From Lingula anatina (Eukaryota; Brachiopoda; Lingulata; Lingulida; Lingulidae): a stretch of DNA of 64,000 bases. Below are positions 1-13,290 of the stretch, piece after piece. The notes beneath the pieces are model-generated. The model saw only the letters and a list, made by a program, of their open reading frames with translations. It searched no databases and had not been told where the DNA came from. The DNA lies in the NCBI RefSeq assembly GCF_001039355.2, contig NW_019775524.1, positions 906,987-970,986 of the forward strand, in the 5' to 3' direction. Position numbers and translations under genes: made by a program. The first letter of the stretch is position 1; every line of letters begins with the position of its first letter.

Positions 1-723
1 GGTAGTACCCGCTCATATAGTTTACATAATTAAAGCAAAGCCAGATACAATAATTTGACCGAGTTGTCAGAGAGGAGAGATTCAGGGGCTATAGTGTGAA
101 ATATTAAAGTTTCATGGGGCTCTGTGTACACCAAGGTAAACACCACCATGGGGTCTTGTAAAACAATAACTGTACCATTCTTTACATCACTGATATGTGC
201 TGAGTACCATCAGATTCAGAGAATGCTGGAAACTACCTCCGTCCTGAAAACTGGCCTTTACCATCAGCATTCTCTACCCAATAAGCGGAAACGACAGAAA
301 CATGCGTTTGCTGCCTGGTATGACATGGTGTAGTGCTCAGTAAGCTAATTAAAGAAACTCTGTTTTGGTACCTAAAAATTATACATAAATCACAATCAAA
401 ATCTTTTAAGTGTTATCAAAATGGCTAGTCCGCAGTTTGATATAGCCGCATGTGTTCCCATGCAATCTGACACGTTCTTACATGCGGGCAAACGATTTAA
501 GCCAATTTGATAAAGTACAGATCTTGTTCTCTTTGTTAAGATTTACATAGTTCCCCTACATTTATGGTATCTCTTATTGAAAAGTTATATTGTGTCAATC
601 GCCAGAAAACAAGTTTTGGTGTTTAAAGTTCTTCGCTTATCTTTATTACCCTGGCACGCCTGATTCCAATATTCGTTTCTAATAAAACCTACGTCAGAGA
701 AGAATTTCATCAGCTGTGTTAAG

Positions 724-926
724 TTATAAGAATGAGATGATTTTTTCTTCAGTCAACAGCTAATATTGAGATGGGGGGGGGGGGGCAAGTATATCTCCTG
801 AATAGAGGCTATTCACCTGGATCTCCTCATTCCCTGAAGAAAATGTCTTGATAGACATCGAAATATTGGTGGTAAAAACTCAATATTAACTGCTGACTGA
901 AGAAAAAAATCATCTCATTCTAATAA
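724..926. mobile_element. MITE-like element with ~47-bp terminal inverted repeats
   Basis: The arm at 724-770 and the reverse complement of 879-926 match almost perfectly over about 47 bases, including the stretch AATGAGATGATTTTTTCTTC. The centre is about 108 bp, contains a G-run (773-785) and has no coding capacity. A short non-coding element with long inverted ends fits a non-autonomous DNA transposon. No clear target-site duplication was seen. Confidence 0.7.
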
Positions 927-1759
927 AACTGACGGAATTCACCTCATCAAGGCAGGCGTACGTAGATCCGCACCATGCTTATCTCCAATTTAAAATGAGC
1001 TGCATTTATTTCGCAGAGCGCAGTGATAACGGCCTTGTCTCCCCGCGAGCTAACATAATTGTTTTGAATCAAGAAAATCGACTTTCTCATTGGGAGACTG
1101 TCATTAGGAATTAAAGTACAAATTACAGTCAACAAAAGGACGAGGATCCAATTCCAATTGATTAAAAGCTGTCCTGAAGATTGATTTAATGTACAATCCA
1201 TGCTCCACCAGCTTCCTATGAAGGCTTGTTTACATGCTTGGGATATGTTTTCGTAAGATTATATCTTGCAAAGCATCGAAATAAATGTCAAAAAAGGAGC
1301 ATGCGAATTATATTTGACAATCAAGGCAAAATGTATGTAATGGTTGAATAGTGTGCGTAAGCTTGGGGTACTTTTATGATAAAAGGAAAGTAGGCATTAT
1401 TTTTCTGTCATCGAAAGAGTGTCGTGTGGTTATTTAAGATTAATTCACTTGAATAATTCATGTTAAAAACTTCACGAATAAACAAAATAAATAAGGTAAA
1501 AATGATATCACAATATATTGGTAGGCTCAATACCCATCCCTCAAATAATGACGTAAAAACTGACGTACACTGAAATAGGCTTATCAAAAAATGGAAAATG
1601 CTGTTTGGATATCTACATGCTGTCTTGTCCCTGTCCACACACGACAAGTACGTGATAACAGAGCGAATCTCAATCCACTGCAAGGAAGTATAAAACCATA
1701 TGTTAGCTTTGACATGCGATGTATACGTTATCACTGCAGAGAAACATGACACTCACGAT

Positions 1760-1761
1760 AT

Positions 1762-1796
<35 letters not shown>

Positions 1797-1865
1797 TTTG
1801 TTCGTTTGTTTGTTTCTTATTTCATTTCGGAATCGGCGCAAAGACATTTTGAAAATTATAACTGT

Positions 1866-1907
<42 letters not shown>
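1760..1907. repeat. Microsatellites (TTTA)n and (AAT)n
   Basis: About ten TTTA units occupy 1760-1799 and about thirteen AAT units occupy 1868-1907, with unique sequence between. The open frame crossing them is low-complexity and not a gene. Confidence 0.9.
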
Positions 1908-1908
<1 letters not shown>

Positions 1909-2173
1909 TCGTTTAAATAATAGAGGGTTGCGTTTCAGTATTGTGCCCAAAGCTTTAAACTTTCTGCGATTAACACGATCTCTCTCGGTGCCAATAAAAA
2001 GTATAGCAGGGATTTTGTCTATCAGAGTAGTTTATTACTTGCAGAGATTGGTACTTGTATTGATAAAGGCACAAATGTGATATCCAAAGTCTACTTCAAT
2101 GATAATGGCTACATATTTACACGAAGCACCCACCCTGTCTCTCGTACACTTACAGAACTCAGCTCAATAATGC

Positions 2174-2390
2174 GCACAAGCCAATGGTTTCCATGGTACC
2201 AAGAACCATAAGCCAATGGTGTCTATGGTACCAAGAACTACAAGCCAATTGTTTCCATGGTACCAAGAACTATAAGCCAATGGTGTCTATGGTACCAAGA
2301 ACTACAAGCCAATGGTTTCCATGGTACCAAGAACTATAAGCCAATGGTGTCTATGGTACCAAGTACTACAAGCCAATGGTTTCCATAGTA
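2174..2390. repeat. 32-bp minisatellite with alternating 64-bp higher-order unit
   Basis: About 6.5 copies of a 32-bp unit containing AAGCCAATGG and ATGGTACCAAGAAC. Two variants alternate strictly: one has TTTCC and the other TGTCT after CCAATGG. The array therefore grew as a 64-bp dimer. Confidence 0.9.
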
Positions 2391-2416
2391 AAGTTGTCAA
2401 CAAAGACAAACACCTG

Positions 2417-2424
2417 TTTTTTTT

Positions 2425-2463
<39 letters not shown>

Positions 2464-2469
2464 TTTTTT
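2417..2469. repeat. T-run plus (TTG)n microsatellite
   Basis: About twelve TTG triplets flanked on both sides by T-runs. Confidence 0.9.
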
Positions 2470-4857
2470 CCATGGTGTTTAATTTTCCTCAGATAGATTG
2501 ATAATTATATCACTCATTACGAAATGCTATTTTGAAGGATCTTTCTCGTATGTTCGCATGTCATCGTACGCGTCGTTAGAAGTAGGTGATCACCAATGCT
2601 GAGTTGCCATTAGTACAGCGCCAAATTAAACTCAGGGTGGTAATGTGTGGCGATTCATAAATATAATTCCACACGTTATCAGTTTTCTAGGAGCTCCTCG
2701 AAGTAGAAAACCTCCCGTGAACCAACTGTTAAATTTGATAAATCGCTTTTCCTTTATTACCTTGGACAGACGGATGAGTGTTTCTCTTGATTTGATCTAA
2801 ACTAATATCTAGACAGCACTCAGACCTCCACCATAAGCATATGAAAATTTGCAGAGACAGCCCAAGGTCAAATGTAATTAAATAAACAAATAAATAAAAT
2901 AAAATGAATAAAAAAATCAAGTACCATTTTGCCAAAATGAACCTCATACAGATAATCTACATGTATATACATGTATAATCTATATTCGAAAACAGTAATC
3001 ACACCATACCATATCATATCTGACCGTCCATACTTTTTGCTCTATTTTTTTTCATCTATGATTCACGCCTCATTGTACACCCACCGTTATTTACCGTATC
3101 GTTGTGTTACTCTGTAGAATTTATCAGACTTGGCTTTAGTTAATCATGTCATTATTTCAATTGCCACGAGCGCTTCGATTTGGTTCTTCAATTGACTCCC
3201 GACCAATTGATCAAACCACAACCAGTAGAAACCAATTAAGTTGAACAATCTGTCTGGTCTAATGTGTCAAAGATGTTACCATAGATTACCCACCCACTCT
3301 TTTCTAATTATAAAAACAAGTGTTTTCCAATCTCATATCGATAGATTCTTTGTCCCAAGTTTGAGTTCACAGGCACATTTACAGTCCAGTAAATTAATTT
3401 AGAGCCACCTTGCAGCAGGTTAACTTGGTATTAGGATTTTTACCCACAGGGTGCCATCCTTATGCCGTTTTCACCACTTGTTGCACCATGGTGCTACCAG
3501 GTCTCTCACTGTGTGGGTTGAATCGTTCAAGTCATGTAAATAATAAAACACCCCATCTCTCGCTGTTGTTTTCTCGGGACCAATACTCAGGACCATACCT
3601 AAACGATTGCTACTCTTTTTATCATTAATTTACTCTGTGAAAAATTAAACGACATTTGCGACATCGAGTAGTATATCTGTTTACATTTTCCCCCTCCTCT
3701 CACAGAGAACACATTTCCCAACACTCTTTATCCATAACATTGAGAAACTTCATCAGGTACACATTTTAGTGAGTCTGATAATTGACAGGCATCATCGTGA
3801 AAAAGACACATTACCCATTTCGTCCATTACCTACATGTATTTCTTGAAAAGGAAAACTCAAGCAAAATCTCAAGGTGCTACTTCTTATCTAAAATTGTCC
3901 ATGTTTGTCGGAGTTTGTGTACTTCATTGCTATCAACGAGTGATTATTCCTAGCCGTATAAAACGGGCTATTTTCGCACGACAGGAATTTCGTTCACAGT
4001 CCCTGTATTTATATCCCGCGATCATTCACTCTATAAGTCAATACACTCATTTAGACAGCACTACTACACATCCATCAGTATTTAGATGATAATAATAGTC
4101 AATCATGTAGACAGCTATTGCAACGTTACAAATCACGAGAACGACTGCAAGATTCTCAAGGTGCAAAAGGTTTTATAATTTTCTAAAACATCGAATTACG
4201 GTCACAGGTGCAGGTGGCATATATTTTAACCAGTACCGAACGCACAACTGTACGTAATTGCCAGAATTTAAAAAAGTGTCTTGTTCAGATAAATTACGTT
4301 TAATGAATGATAACGGAAGAAAGGAATGAATAATTACTTAGCAAAGGCGTTTCTCAGCATCATACATGCGTTCAAATGTGTTTCACGATCACGTGGTCAG
4401 ATATCTCACCTAACACATTCTACACATTGTGATACTGAAGGATGCATCCATTTGGTGCCATTTGTACCACGACTGTGTTACGGTGGCTCTTTATTCATCT
4501 AAAATTCAATGAAAAATTACATTTTCCTCACAAAAATATAATTTTAAAAAAAGCTATATACAGTGATGAATGAAGAAACGTCGTTTATTTTTCAGAACCT
4601 TAAAATATTACTGTCATTATTTGAAATCTTATTAGTGGAGTGGGCTGTGCAACTTTCTTTCCTTTGTTTAAATGAGACATTTCTACTAAGCAATTATCAC
4701 ACAATGTATTTTAATATTGAAAATGACTTTATTAAAGATATGGCACCAATATATCAAAATACAAATATCCAAAAAGTATGTTCACACACCACACTCTGCC
4801 GCTTAGTTATAACAGCTTATCATCAATAAGCAAATAAATAAATAAACAAAAACATAC

Positions 4858-4858
<1 letters not shown>

Positions 4859-4910
<52 letters not shown>
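4859..4910. repeat. (AAT)n microsatellite
   Basis: About seventeen uninterrupted AAT triplets. Confidence 0.9.
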
Positions 4911-5859
4911 GTAAATAAAGTTAATACATTTCTGAATTTATTCCAATTAAAGATGTCTTTAGCCAATCGCTTCTTTTCACTTTGGATACACTGGAAAGAC
5001 AGAGACCTAGGCTTTCAAAGTGAGATACCGTTTAACTGTCGTTCTTTTGACCTTGATCCGGAGTTAAAGGGGCATTTTGAAAAACTAACACACACGAAAT
5101 AAGGGTTAAGTAACTTGTGAACACAACAGTTGGCTTTCTTTAAGACTACTACAGTGTAGTACATGCACAATGCACCTTCTCTTTATTCAACGCACAATGA
5201 ACGGCATACAAGAACCAAACTTATGGCACTAGTATATCTCTTCCATTGAGTTCACAGAGCTTCAAATCAAGTCGTTGTGTTTTGACGGAGTATGTTTTAG
5301 GCAAAACATCAAAAGAAAAGACTGTAAACAATATAAACAGACAGAATGTTCGATACCAGATGAATGCGTGCAACCCTGTTTCGAGGGAATTAATATATAA
5401 AAGCATTTCAATCTTTTGCATAAGGCAATCTTCAACACGAATCTTATGAATCTTTACTAATTTTGTATCATACCGCCGTCAATTCTTTTAGATCATTTTA
5501 TATAAATTCTTAATTGTATAAAATGGAAGAAAAAACATTCGTTTGAACTCCGAAGAAACAGTATTGGCAACTACTCAACAATTAACATACTAGTATCAAT
5601 GCTTTATGGAAAATACATCGACAGCAATGATTCATCCGTTTTTATATAAAAAAGTACTCCTATCACGGTTGAAAGACTGGGAGCTTTAGATTATATGCTG
5701 TTGTGCACATAATCGGAGATCGCAAACAAAAAGGGCTAAATAAAGAATTTTGTCTTTTATATTGAATATTTCCCAAGAAGATTATGTACATAAAAAATAA
5801 CAGATAAGAAATAAAAAACAATGATAAAATCCATTTCCTATAACAATTAAAAGCTTTTT

Positions 5860-7884
5860 TCATAAATTTGATTCTTCTTCCTTATTGGTAGGCGGCACTT
5901 CGGATGTCTTTCCCAAAGTGCGCATGTGCGTGGCGATTTCCTCAAAAGTCTTGTTCTTGGTTTCCGGTAAGAAGAAAGCCAAGAAGACGATGCACGCGAC
6001 AATGATGACCAAGAATAGTAAGAAAGTGTACTCTTGCAGGCCCTCCTGAAGATAAGATCAAATAGAAAATCGTCTTCAAAACCATGTGATATAAAGCATT
6101 TAGAGATCACATGCAACAATAATGATAACTTATTGGATAGGGGCGTTCTATAGCTTTCCTATAGGGCGTCAAAACCTAGATGCGTCTTCAAACGTGAATA
6201 AAAATATAGCAGATTAATTTTGTCACTTAAAACTAGCGGTTATAATACAATATCAGTGGCCCTTTTTGTGTGTACATGGTTGATTAAATTATGTTGTAAT
6301 AATGCAATATAAAATGCTTATAAGGAATTGAAGAAGAAGAAAATAACTATTCAAACCAAGGGCTCGTTCCCAGTGAAACTATCGTCATACGTAGATCGAT
6401 CCAACTCCGTGGGGACTGTCGATGAATGCGATCAGATGGTAAGATTAACACGCCTAGTCTTGGCGTTGCGTAGAATACAAGAAAATGATGATATTACGAG
6501 CACGTTGAAAACATGAGGAGACGTGTTTTAATCTGTTTGCATTGAGCGAGAATCAACGCGGAGTTGGATCGATATACGTAGAACGCTATAATTTCATTGT
6601 GAATAGGCCAAAATGGACGGGCTGACCGTCACATCACTCTAACGCTCATTTACCAGAGCTGTAACATGCAGGTATGTTAAGTTTGATTACATCTCAAGTC
6701 ATGTACCAATTTACCTGGAGAAAGGGGAAGGTCAGCGCCAGGATAAAGTTACAGGTCCAGTTGACAAACTGAGCTAGTCCAATGACTGCAGCCCTCGGCT
6801 CCTGGCGGAACAGTTCAGCTACCACAAACTGTGGAATGGGCCCTGAAACCACGACAGTAGCCACGGTAATCATTACAAACCGATGGGGGCACTCATATTG
6901 AGGACAACTTGATAACGCGCCTGTGACAGGAGTACATTCCACCTAGTTTACAGTTATTTAAATTATTTGTCAACCGCGCCTTTCCACCAAAAATTATTCA
7001 CAATTGACGCCTATATCTTTTGCCAAGTTTTGCTATACATTGTACCAGCTAGCAGTGTGGTTAACCTGCTTTACTTACCTAATCCAAGGGCGAATCCTAT
7101 AACATAGACTAGCACGAAGATGATGCTAATATATGCCATCCAGGCGTACGTATCCTTAAGAAAAGTATATTATCAATGAGGCATTCTTATAAGATTTTAG
7201 GCAATGAATTTTTAAGTAAAGCTCCAGAGCTAGCTATTTCCGCCCGATGAAAACTTTAAGATGATGAAATATCTAAAACGCTAACAATTGCTGTTAGAAT
7301 AGATGAACGCACGAGGCAGTTACGTCTAAATATAATTAACCATCGAAAATTGGGGGACACTTTGGCTACATTTGGGGGACACTTTGGCTGGTTTAAATGT
7401 TTTCAACCACGCACGTCAGTGCAAAGAGCTTGGGGGGGGCAGGAGGGGGGGCAACATGCGACGTTCAATTCTTCTGAGAGATTGGCACCCCCCCCCCTCC
7501 TTACTAACGCATGCCTTGCAATGTTGCTTCCGTGATGGCATGGTCTTGTGAACTCACCTGTAAACTAAGGGAGATTGTGATTGCGATACAGGAAATGCCC
7601 ATCAACCCCATGGGCCAGATCAACAGAGGGCGCCGCCCTAGGCGCTCTATCAGTGGCATCTGAAGTATGAACGCGACAATTTGTGTATGTTTCATCAGAT
7701 ACACGTAATGTTAAATAGTATGGTAATTGGGATAATGTTTTTAATTATGCAAAAAAGAAAAACAATAAAATATGGAAACTACTCCTACAAAATTTTGTTG
7801 TTCATGAAATATAACCTACGTTTTCCATATTGATAAACGTGTACATAATGCGTGCAAATGAATTGAAACAACTGTGAGTGCGAG

Positions 7885-7921
<37 letters not shown>

Positions 7922-9776
7922 AACTGACCGAGACAATGGTAGCGAGTACATTGATAATCCCAGTTCCAATGATAGCATATGGCACCTTATCGTCGTCAAC
8001 CCCGGCATTGCGGAAGATTTTAGCGGCATAGAAGAACACCTACGTTAGAAGGAAAATGTTCTGAATCATCCATATATAAGCGTGATAGCGTGTAATGAAG
8101 TATCAGCTTATTGTTATATTTTTTCATATACCTTACTGTTTGCCATTTTGGCTCTCATTTTGTAAATTACCATAATGCATATTTATAACTGTATATATTC
8201 ACGTATACAGTCATTTTTGAAAAATTTCAACATCTTTAAAATATTTCTTTTTACCGCATTTATTCCAGACCATTGCTGCGCCACCTGGATTATAACGGAA
8301 ATGAGAACGGGCATGCGCAGTTCAGGGTGACGGAAGAGATCAATGTAGGCAAACTTGGCCCGTTTTGCTGCGTCGGCTGCCTCAACCTTCATTTCATTTA
8401 TGTCCGCTGAAACGTCGTCATGATTACGAAGTCGTTGTAGCGCTGGAAACAAATGTGAAAAAAAATCAATGACAAAAAGTTCGGGAAAGGGAATTTAAAA
8501 AGAGACACACAAAAAATATGCACAAACGCACTTAGATATCGAATGATGCGTAGTACTTCATAAGGTGCCCCAATAAACAAACAAAACAACTCTAACAGAC
8601 GTAAACAGACATAAGTTTTAAGGGATGCCTAAGTTATAAATGTAGAATTTGGAAACGTACATGTACATGTAGCTTTATAACTCGAGTCTGTTCCCCAAAT
8701 CGAAAAAAGGACCATACAATTCTTTTTCTGCAAAGAAATGTCTTGGTGAAAAGTTATAAGGAGTTAGTTTATACTAATATATGTGCCAATATAAATAAAT
8801 AAATAAATATTTGTAACCATCTTTATCTGTTATATCACGTCTTAACCCGACAGAAGGTGCATTTATTAGCCTTGTGAACTTACCTTTTGTAGCTGCCTCT
8901 TCGTCTTTTTTGTTCAGCAGCAGAAATCTCGGGCTCTCCGGGCAGAATGGAAGGCACAACAGTGAGATCAGGGCCGGGATCCCGCAGAACGCAACTAGCA
9001 GTGGCCATAGCTCTTCTCCACCTTAAATGGCAGGTCACTAAATATTTCTAGTGATTTTTTTTTTTTTTTTTTTTTTTGAAAGGGAAACGGTCTATGATAT
9101 AGAATTGGAGTAAAAAGCCCACAAGGCAGACAATTTGCGATATTTTACATAAAACCCCCAAATAATAATAATAATAATAAAAATAATAATAAATTAAAAT
9201 AAATTTATAGGAAAAAATAATATTTTTATTGAAACAGACCCCCATACTAACCTATCATCTCCCTGAGGCCAAGGATTTGAGCCAATGAGATGCCGATAGT
9301 TGTCGCCATCTGGTGGCAGGCGCCAATAGCTCCACGAAGTTCTTTTGGCGCCAGTTCTGTGATGTACAGGGACACCATGCCAACAGTCATACCTGGGTAG
9401 AAATAAAGAACTTCACCAAACATAACATGTGTGTGTTTGAACTGGTGGTTGAACAGGTTTTGAAACAAACGATATACTAGTGTGGTAATACTAAACTGTA
9501 GTTAATAATCGCAACATGATGTGAGCCAGTATGGCAAGCGAATCCCGATGTCTACTGTAATTACGTATTACAGGTTTAAAGACACAATATTAGTACCATA
9601 ATATATTCTTTAATTTCAAATCTTGTTATTGAAAGTAGAATGCAGTTAACCTAAGCGGAAGTTCGTCAACTTAAATGATCCGGAGGCCCCCTTTCTCTTC
9701 TAGTCTTTCTTTTTCTACCGACCTCGCCCCCACCCCCTACCCTCTGTGCTACACAGAAGTTCAACGATTTTCTCCC

Positions 9777-9845
<69 letters not shown>

Positions 9846-12117
9846 GGACACGGACACTTACCGCAGTTAAATCCCACGAAGCCCCTGCCCACTATCAGAA
9901 GTTCAGGTGCGGCCGTGACTTTACACAGACCTTCTAACAACGTGCCAATCAGTGCAAACGTGTGGTTGAACATGAGGCCCCCTTTCCTGAAGAAAGACAA
10001 TGATAGTTTACTTGATATCATTAACTTATATTTAAAGCCATGTACCGATATTAGTGCTCACGTGCATGTGCGCGTGTGCGTGTACGTATATTTTTCCCAT
10101 AATTGTGGCTTCATGTCAGACATATACGCCGTGCACTATTATAGTGTAAACTGCATTCTATCTGCCATACTTTATTATATTGTGATATAACAGATACGAT
10201 TGCTTTCGCATGGACAGATCAATATTAAATTTTGCTTTGTGTTTTCTCTAGTGTGTGAACGTTTCGAAGTTACGAAACTTGGATGGTAATGATTATTTCC
10301 GATTTTCCTCTGTTCTCTCTCTCTCTCTCTCTTTTCTCTCTCTCTCTGTTCACCAGTTTACCTTCCAAATTTATCGGCCACGAATGAGGTGGTGAAGGCC
10401 CCAATCATCCCGATGCCCACGTAAATGGCCACGGTGACAGCCCACAAAAGTTCCAGAGCTTTCTTGTCCATGTATTCTCCGCCTCGTTCATAGTAAGTCC
10501 GATTGTAGAACGCTTGGATGATCTGTAAGGCGGCAAAATAGTTGATATCTGATATATTTTTCACCTGGCAATTTTTTTCTCCATAAAAGCGATGAACTTG
10601 CACCACGATGTACAGTAGCGAACTGGCAACGCATTTTACATCAACTAGTTATATTGAAAATTATTCATGAAAATCAAATCCATATTTATTCTTGAATCCA
10701 GCGCGTGATTTTGTCTATATCTCATCCACACGTGCCCATTGAGACTGCAGGGGAGTACTTAGCCCTGAAAATTTTATAAACACTAAAGAATAGGCTAATA
10801 TAAAATATCATCTTACCGTGTCGGGGGTGTTCAGTACGGCGATGTTGTACCCAAAAAGCAGCGAGGTACCAAAAACTGCTGCCAGCGTGGAAAACATCAA
10901 CCAAAAAGTGAGACCCTGAAGACAAAAGTAAAAATAAAATGTAACGAGCAACCAAAATAAAAAATATCAATCAATATTTCAAAGAATAATAAGTGATGCT
11001 TGCGCCTCCAAATTGTGAAAATTTTCTGAGATGGCTGAAACCTCTCTTAATTTTAAACCTTGTGCATGTATAGTTTCATTACTTTACAGTATCTTATTAT
11101 ATTGGCGGCGGTTAATTTACACGTAAAATGAACCAAAGTTTGATTAGACATACGATAATTGTTTTAATTAATGATAGAATATACAGTGCTCTGCTAACTT
11201 AACTGCTATTATACGTGTAGGAGCAGGGTTGGTGTGGAAAGCATTCGAAACGTCAAAACAGCAAATTATAATTTTAAGTGACTACATGAATACCAATGGA
11301 AATTTGGTTAATAAACATTACAACTGTGATATTTTCATTATATCATTTCCTTCATTAAACACAATGAATGAAATATTCTTATGGGCATTATGGAGGAATG
11401 TCTTTACCCATCCCCCTCCATCAAATTCGCTGGGGCAGAAATGGTTTTTCTTAAATATGAAATTGCTACCGGTTAACTCAAATGAAAATGTACATGTACA
11501 TTGCTTTCGCACTGTTTGTTTTAAAATGAAGTGAATTAAGCACTTACACTGAAAATGATATAAAACCACATTCATACTCTAGCAGTGACTCTAATTGCTG
11601 CTTAAGCATGAAATCGGAAGTACAGGTTGCCTGTAATATTGAAGCTGATCAAGCTATCGACGTCATTGATGAACCCCGCCCTTACAGGAACGTCATATGC
11701 AGCTATCCAATCGGATTCTCAGCATATAGAAAACGCCTTCAATGGCTACTCAATCCCTGATAGATGTTCCACGTTGAGTCTGCCAATCAAATAAAACTCC
11801 GCCCTACTCAGGGTGTGTCATTTTCACCTATCAAATCTCATTTCAGCATAAAGACAACGCCTTCAAAGGTCACGCGACGTGTGTGCCAATCAAAGTTAAA
11901 GACACACGTAACACCTTTTTAAGCCACGCCTCGCTGCACAGGTGAGTCCCTCGCAGCTGCAGTCTATTAATTTCAGATCTTAGCATACTGGAGAAGCTTT
12001 CGCGGGCAATGCTCGCGGAGAACATATATCTTCTCCTTTCACTGCAACTATATATCAAATATAACTGCATAAATGAAAATGCCATACAGAGCCCCACCGT
12101 TCTCGATCAGCCTCCAT
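5860..12117 (-). CDS. Facilitative hexose transporter, GLUT5-like (SLC2A class II)
   Basis: Twelve exons: 12117-12088, 10915-10817, 10522-10362, 9986-9862, 9392-9252, 9021-8884, 8442-8255, 8039-7929, 7659-7558, 7154-7079, 6842-6715, 6045-5860. They total 1,485 nt, or 494 aa, the usual GLUT length, with all phases compatible. Sugar-porter signatures seen: FGRK after TM2, PESPRFLL before the central loop, QQWSGINA in TM7 (residues 287-294), GRRPLL, GPIPQ in TM10 and [11 protein letters not shown] after TM12. The TM7 QLS motif of class I GLUTs is QVA (284-286), and the residue equivalent to GLUT1 Trp388 is Gln395. The segments [14 protein letters not shown] and FPFLQEGL resemble GLUT5. Predicted plasma-membrane uniporter; fructose or another hexose is an inference. 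The 30-nt first exon ([10 protein letters not shown]) is the least certain part because its donor is weak and nothing homologous supports it. Confidence 0.93.
6360..6609. mobile_element. MITE family 1, copy a (GGGCTC ends)
   Basis: The left end GGGCTCGTTCCCAGTGAAAC and the right end ATTTCATTGTGAATAGGCC are imperfect inverted repeats. Matching subterminal arms carry ATCGATCCAACTCCG and CGGAGTTGGATCGAT. The element lies in the last intron of the GLUT gene. Related copies are at 20,845-21,073 and 59,686-59,894. Confidence 0.75.
7889..7919. repeat. (GA)n microsatellite next to GLUT exon 8 donor
   Basis: About fifteen GA units. The tract ends nine bases from the 5' splice site of the 7929-8039 exon. 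Confidence 0.9.
9055..9077. repeat. Poly-T tract
   Basis: A 23-base T-run in a GLUT intron. The ORF reading into Lys codons is an artefact of this run. Confidence 0.9.
9782..9845. repeat. (CT)n(CA)n compound microsatellite next to GLUT exon 4 donor
   Basis: A CT run passes directly into a CA run and ends about 16 bases from the donor of exon 9862-9986. The Ser/Leu and His/Thr ORFs here are only this repeat. Confidence 0.95.
10312..10347. repeat. (CT)n microsatellite next to GLUT exon 3 donor
   Basis: An interrupted CT run ending about 14 bases from the donor of exon 10362-10522. Confidence 0.9.
11690..11920. repeat. Imperfect ~126-bp direct duplication with CCAAT-like motifs
   Basis: Segments starting near 11,702 and 11,828 share CTATC-AATC, then TTTCAGCATA-like sequence, AACGCCTTCAA and a following CCAATCAAA. 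The repeat lies in the first intron of the GLUT gene. It could be an old tandem duplication of a regulatory stretch, but no function can be assigned. Confidence 0.5.
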
Positions 12118-13290
12118 AACACAGACTCATGTAAAACCGTGTTAGGATAGGTATTCATGGTTTTATTCCTTTACAGAGACCTAGTGTCAGATATGAATTG
12201 CAGTCATTTAACTAAAAAAATTAGTGGATTGTTTGTAAGATTACAACATGAATTAACCTGCTTTACACACTGAACTGTACTGCCCATGGCAAGTGAAACT
12301 TTTGCAAAAAAAAGCGCTTGTCAGGGCATGGATGACCCGGCAAAAGGCAACACTGAGGCCAAATTCCATTATTCACTCGCTCTCACAAAAATGTGCAACA
12401 GCATGCTGGCATACAGATGGTGGTTCGATTTTCGTGTTTTCTTACACTTAGTATGCCTGTCTATACAAGACCTCACACCATTATTGTCCGCAATCTATTC
12501 CATCTAGATGTATATGCCTTGTGATTTTCAAATCAAAGCATTTCCATATTGATGTGAAGCAAAAGAGAATTTGGTGAACGGCTCTAAGCTTCACTGTCAC
12601 CCAAGGGACTTAATGCTTTAATCGGAGTTCGTGACACAGCTGCCGTTGTGATTTTAAACAATCGATACTTATGCTAGTTAGGCTATAGTTACATCTTACC
12701 ATACACCATTTAGAAGAATCATTTCTGTTTTACTGACTTGCATCGACTAGAGATTGCTTCCATCTAAAAAATCAAAACATTCCTTTTAGAGCGCCTATAA
12801 TAAAACCGGCGGGATGCAGTTGGTCACGAATCTTATGCCTTTCCAGCTGCCTCTCTCCTCTCGTTATTTTTTTTCTGTACAGTAAGAAAATATTTGTCAA
12901 AGAACGACGGCTGATACGTGTAGTAAAGAGGGAAATCAAGATAATGAACTGCATTGAGATAAGACCACAAAAACAAAAAAGTAATTAACCCTATGCAATC
13001 AAGAACATTGTCAAAGTTCATTTTCCGTCTCACTGTCGATGAGTTAAGTTTTGGTGGCTGTTCTTAAAATCACGAATACCGACACTAATGATTGTTCTTT
13101 TGTAACAATTTTTTCAAAAGTGAAAAGTAGGCTGCTCTTTGCCATTCTTATTGATGATCCATTTTTATATAAATCCATTTTACATCAAATATTTTGTCAA
13201 ATTTAATGTATTATTTGGCAAAAGACAACTGTCTACTTTAATACTTGTGCTATAGTAGCTACGTTATTTCTATCGTCAGTCTGCATGTTT

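Larger units (their letters stand above)
1..5859. other. Intergenic region, no gene recognised
   Basis: No open frame here resembles a known protein or can be chained through plausible splice sites. The region holds a MITE-like inverted-repeat element, a 32-bp minisatellite and several microsatellites, listed separately. An untranslated or lineage-specific gene could be missed without transcript data. Confidence 0.6.
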
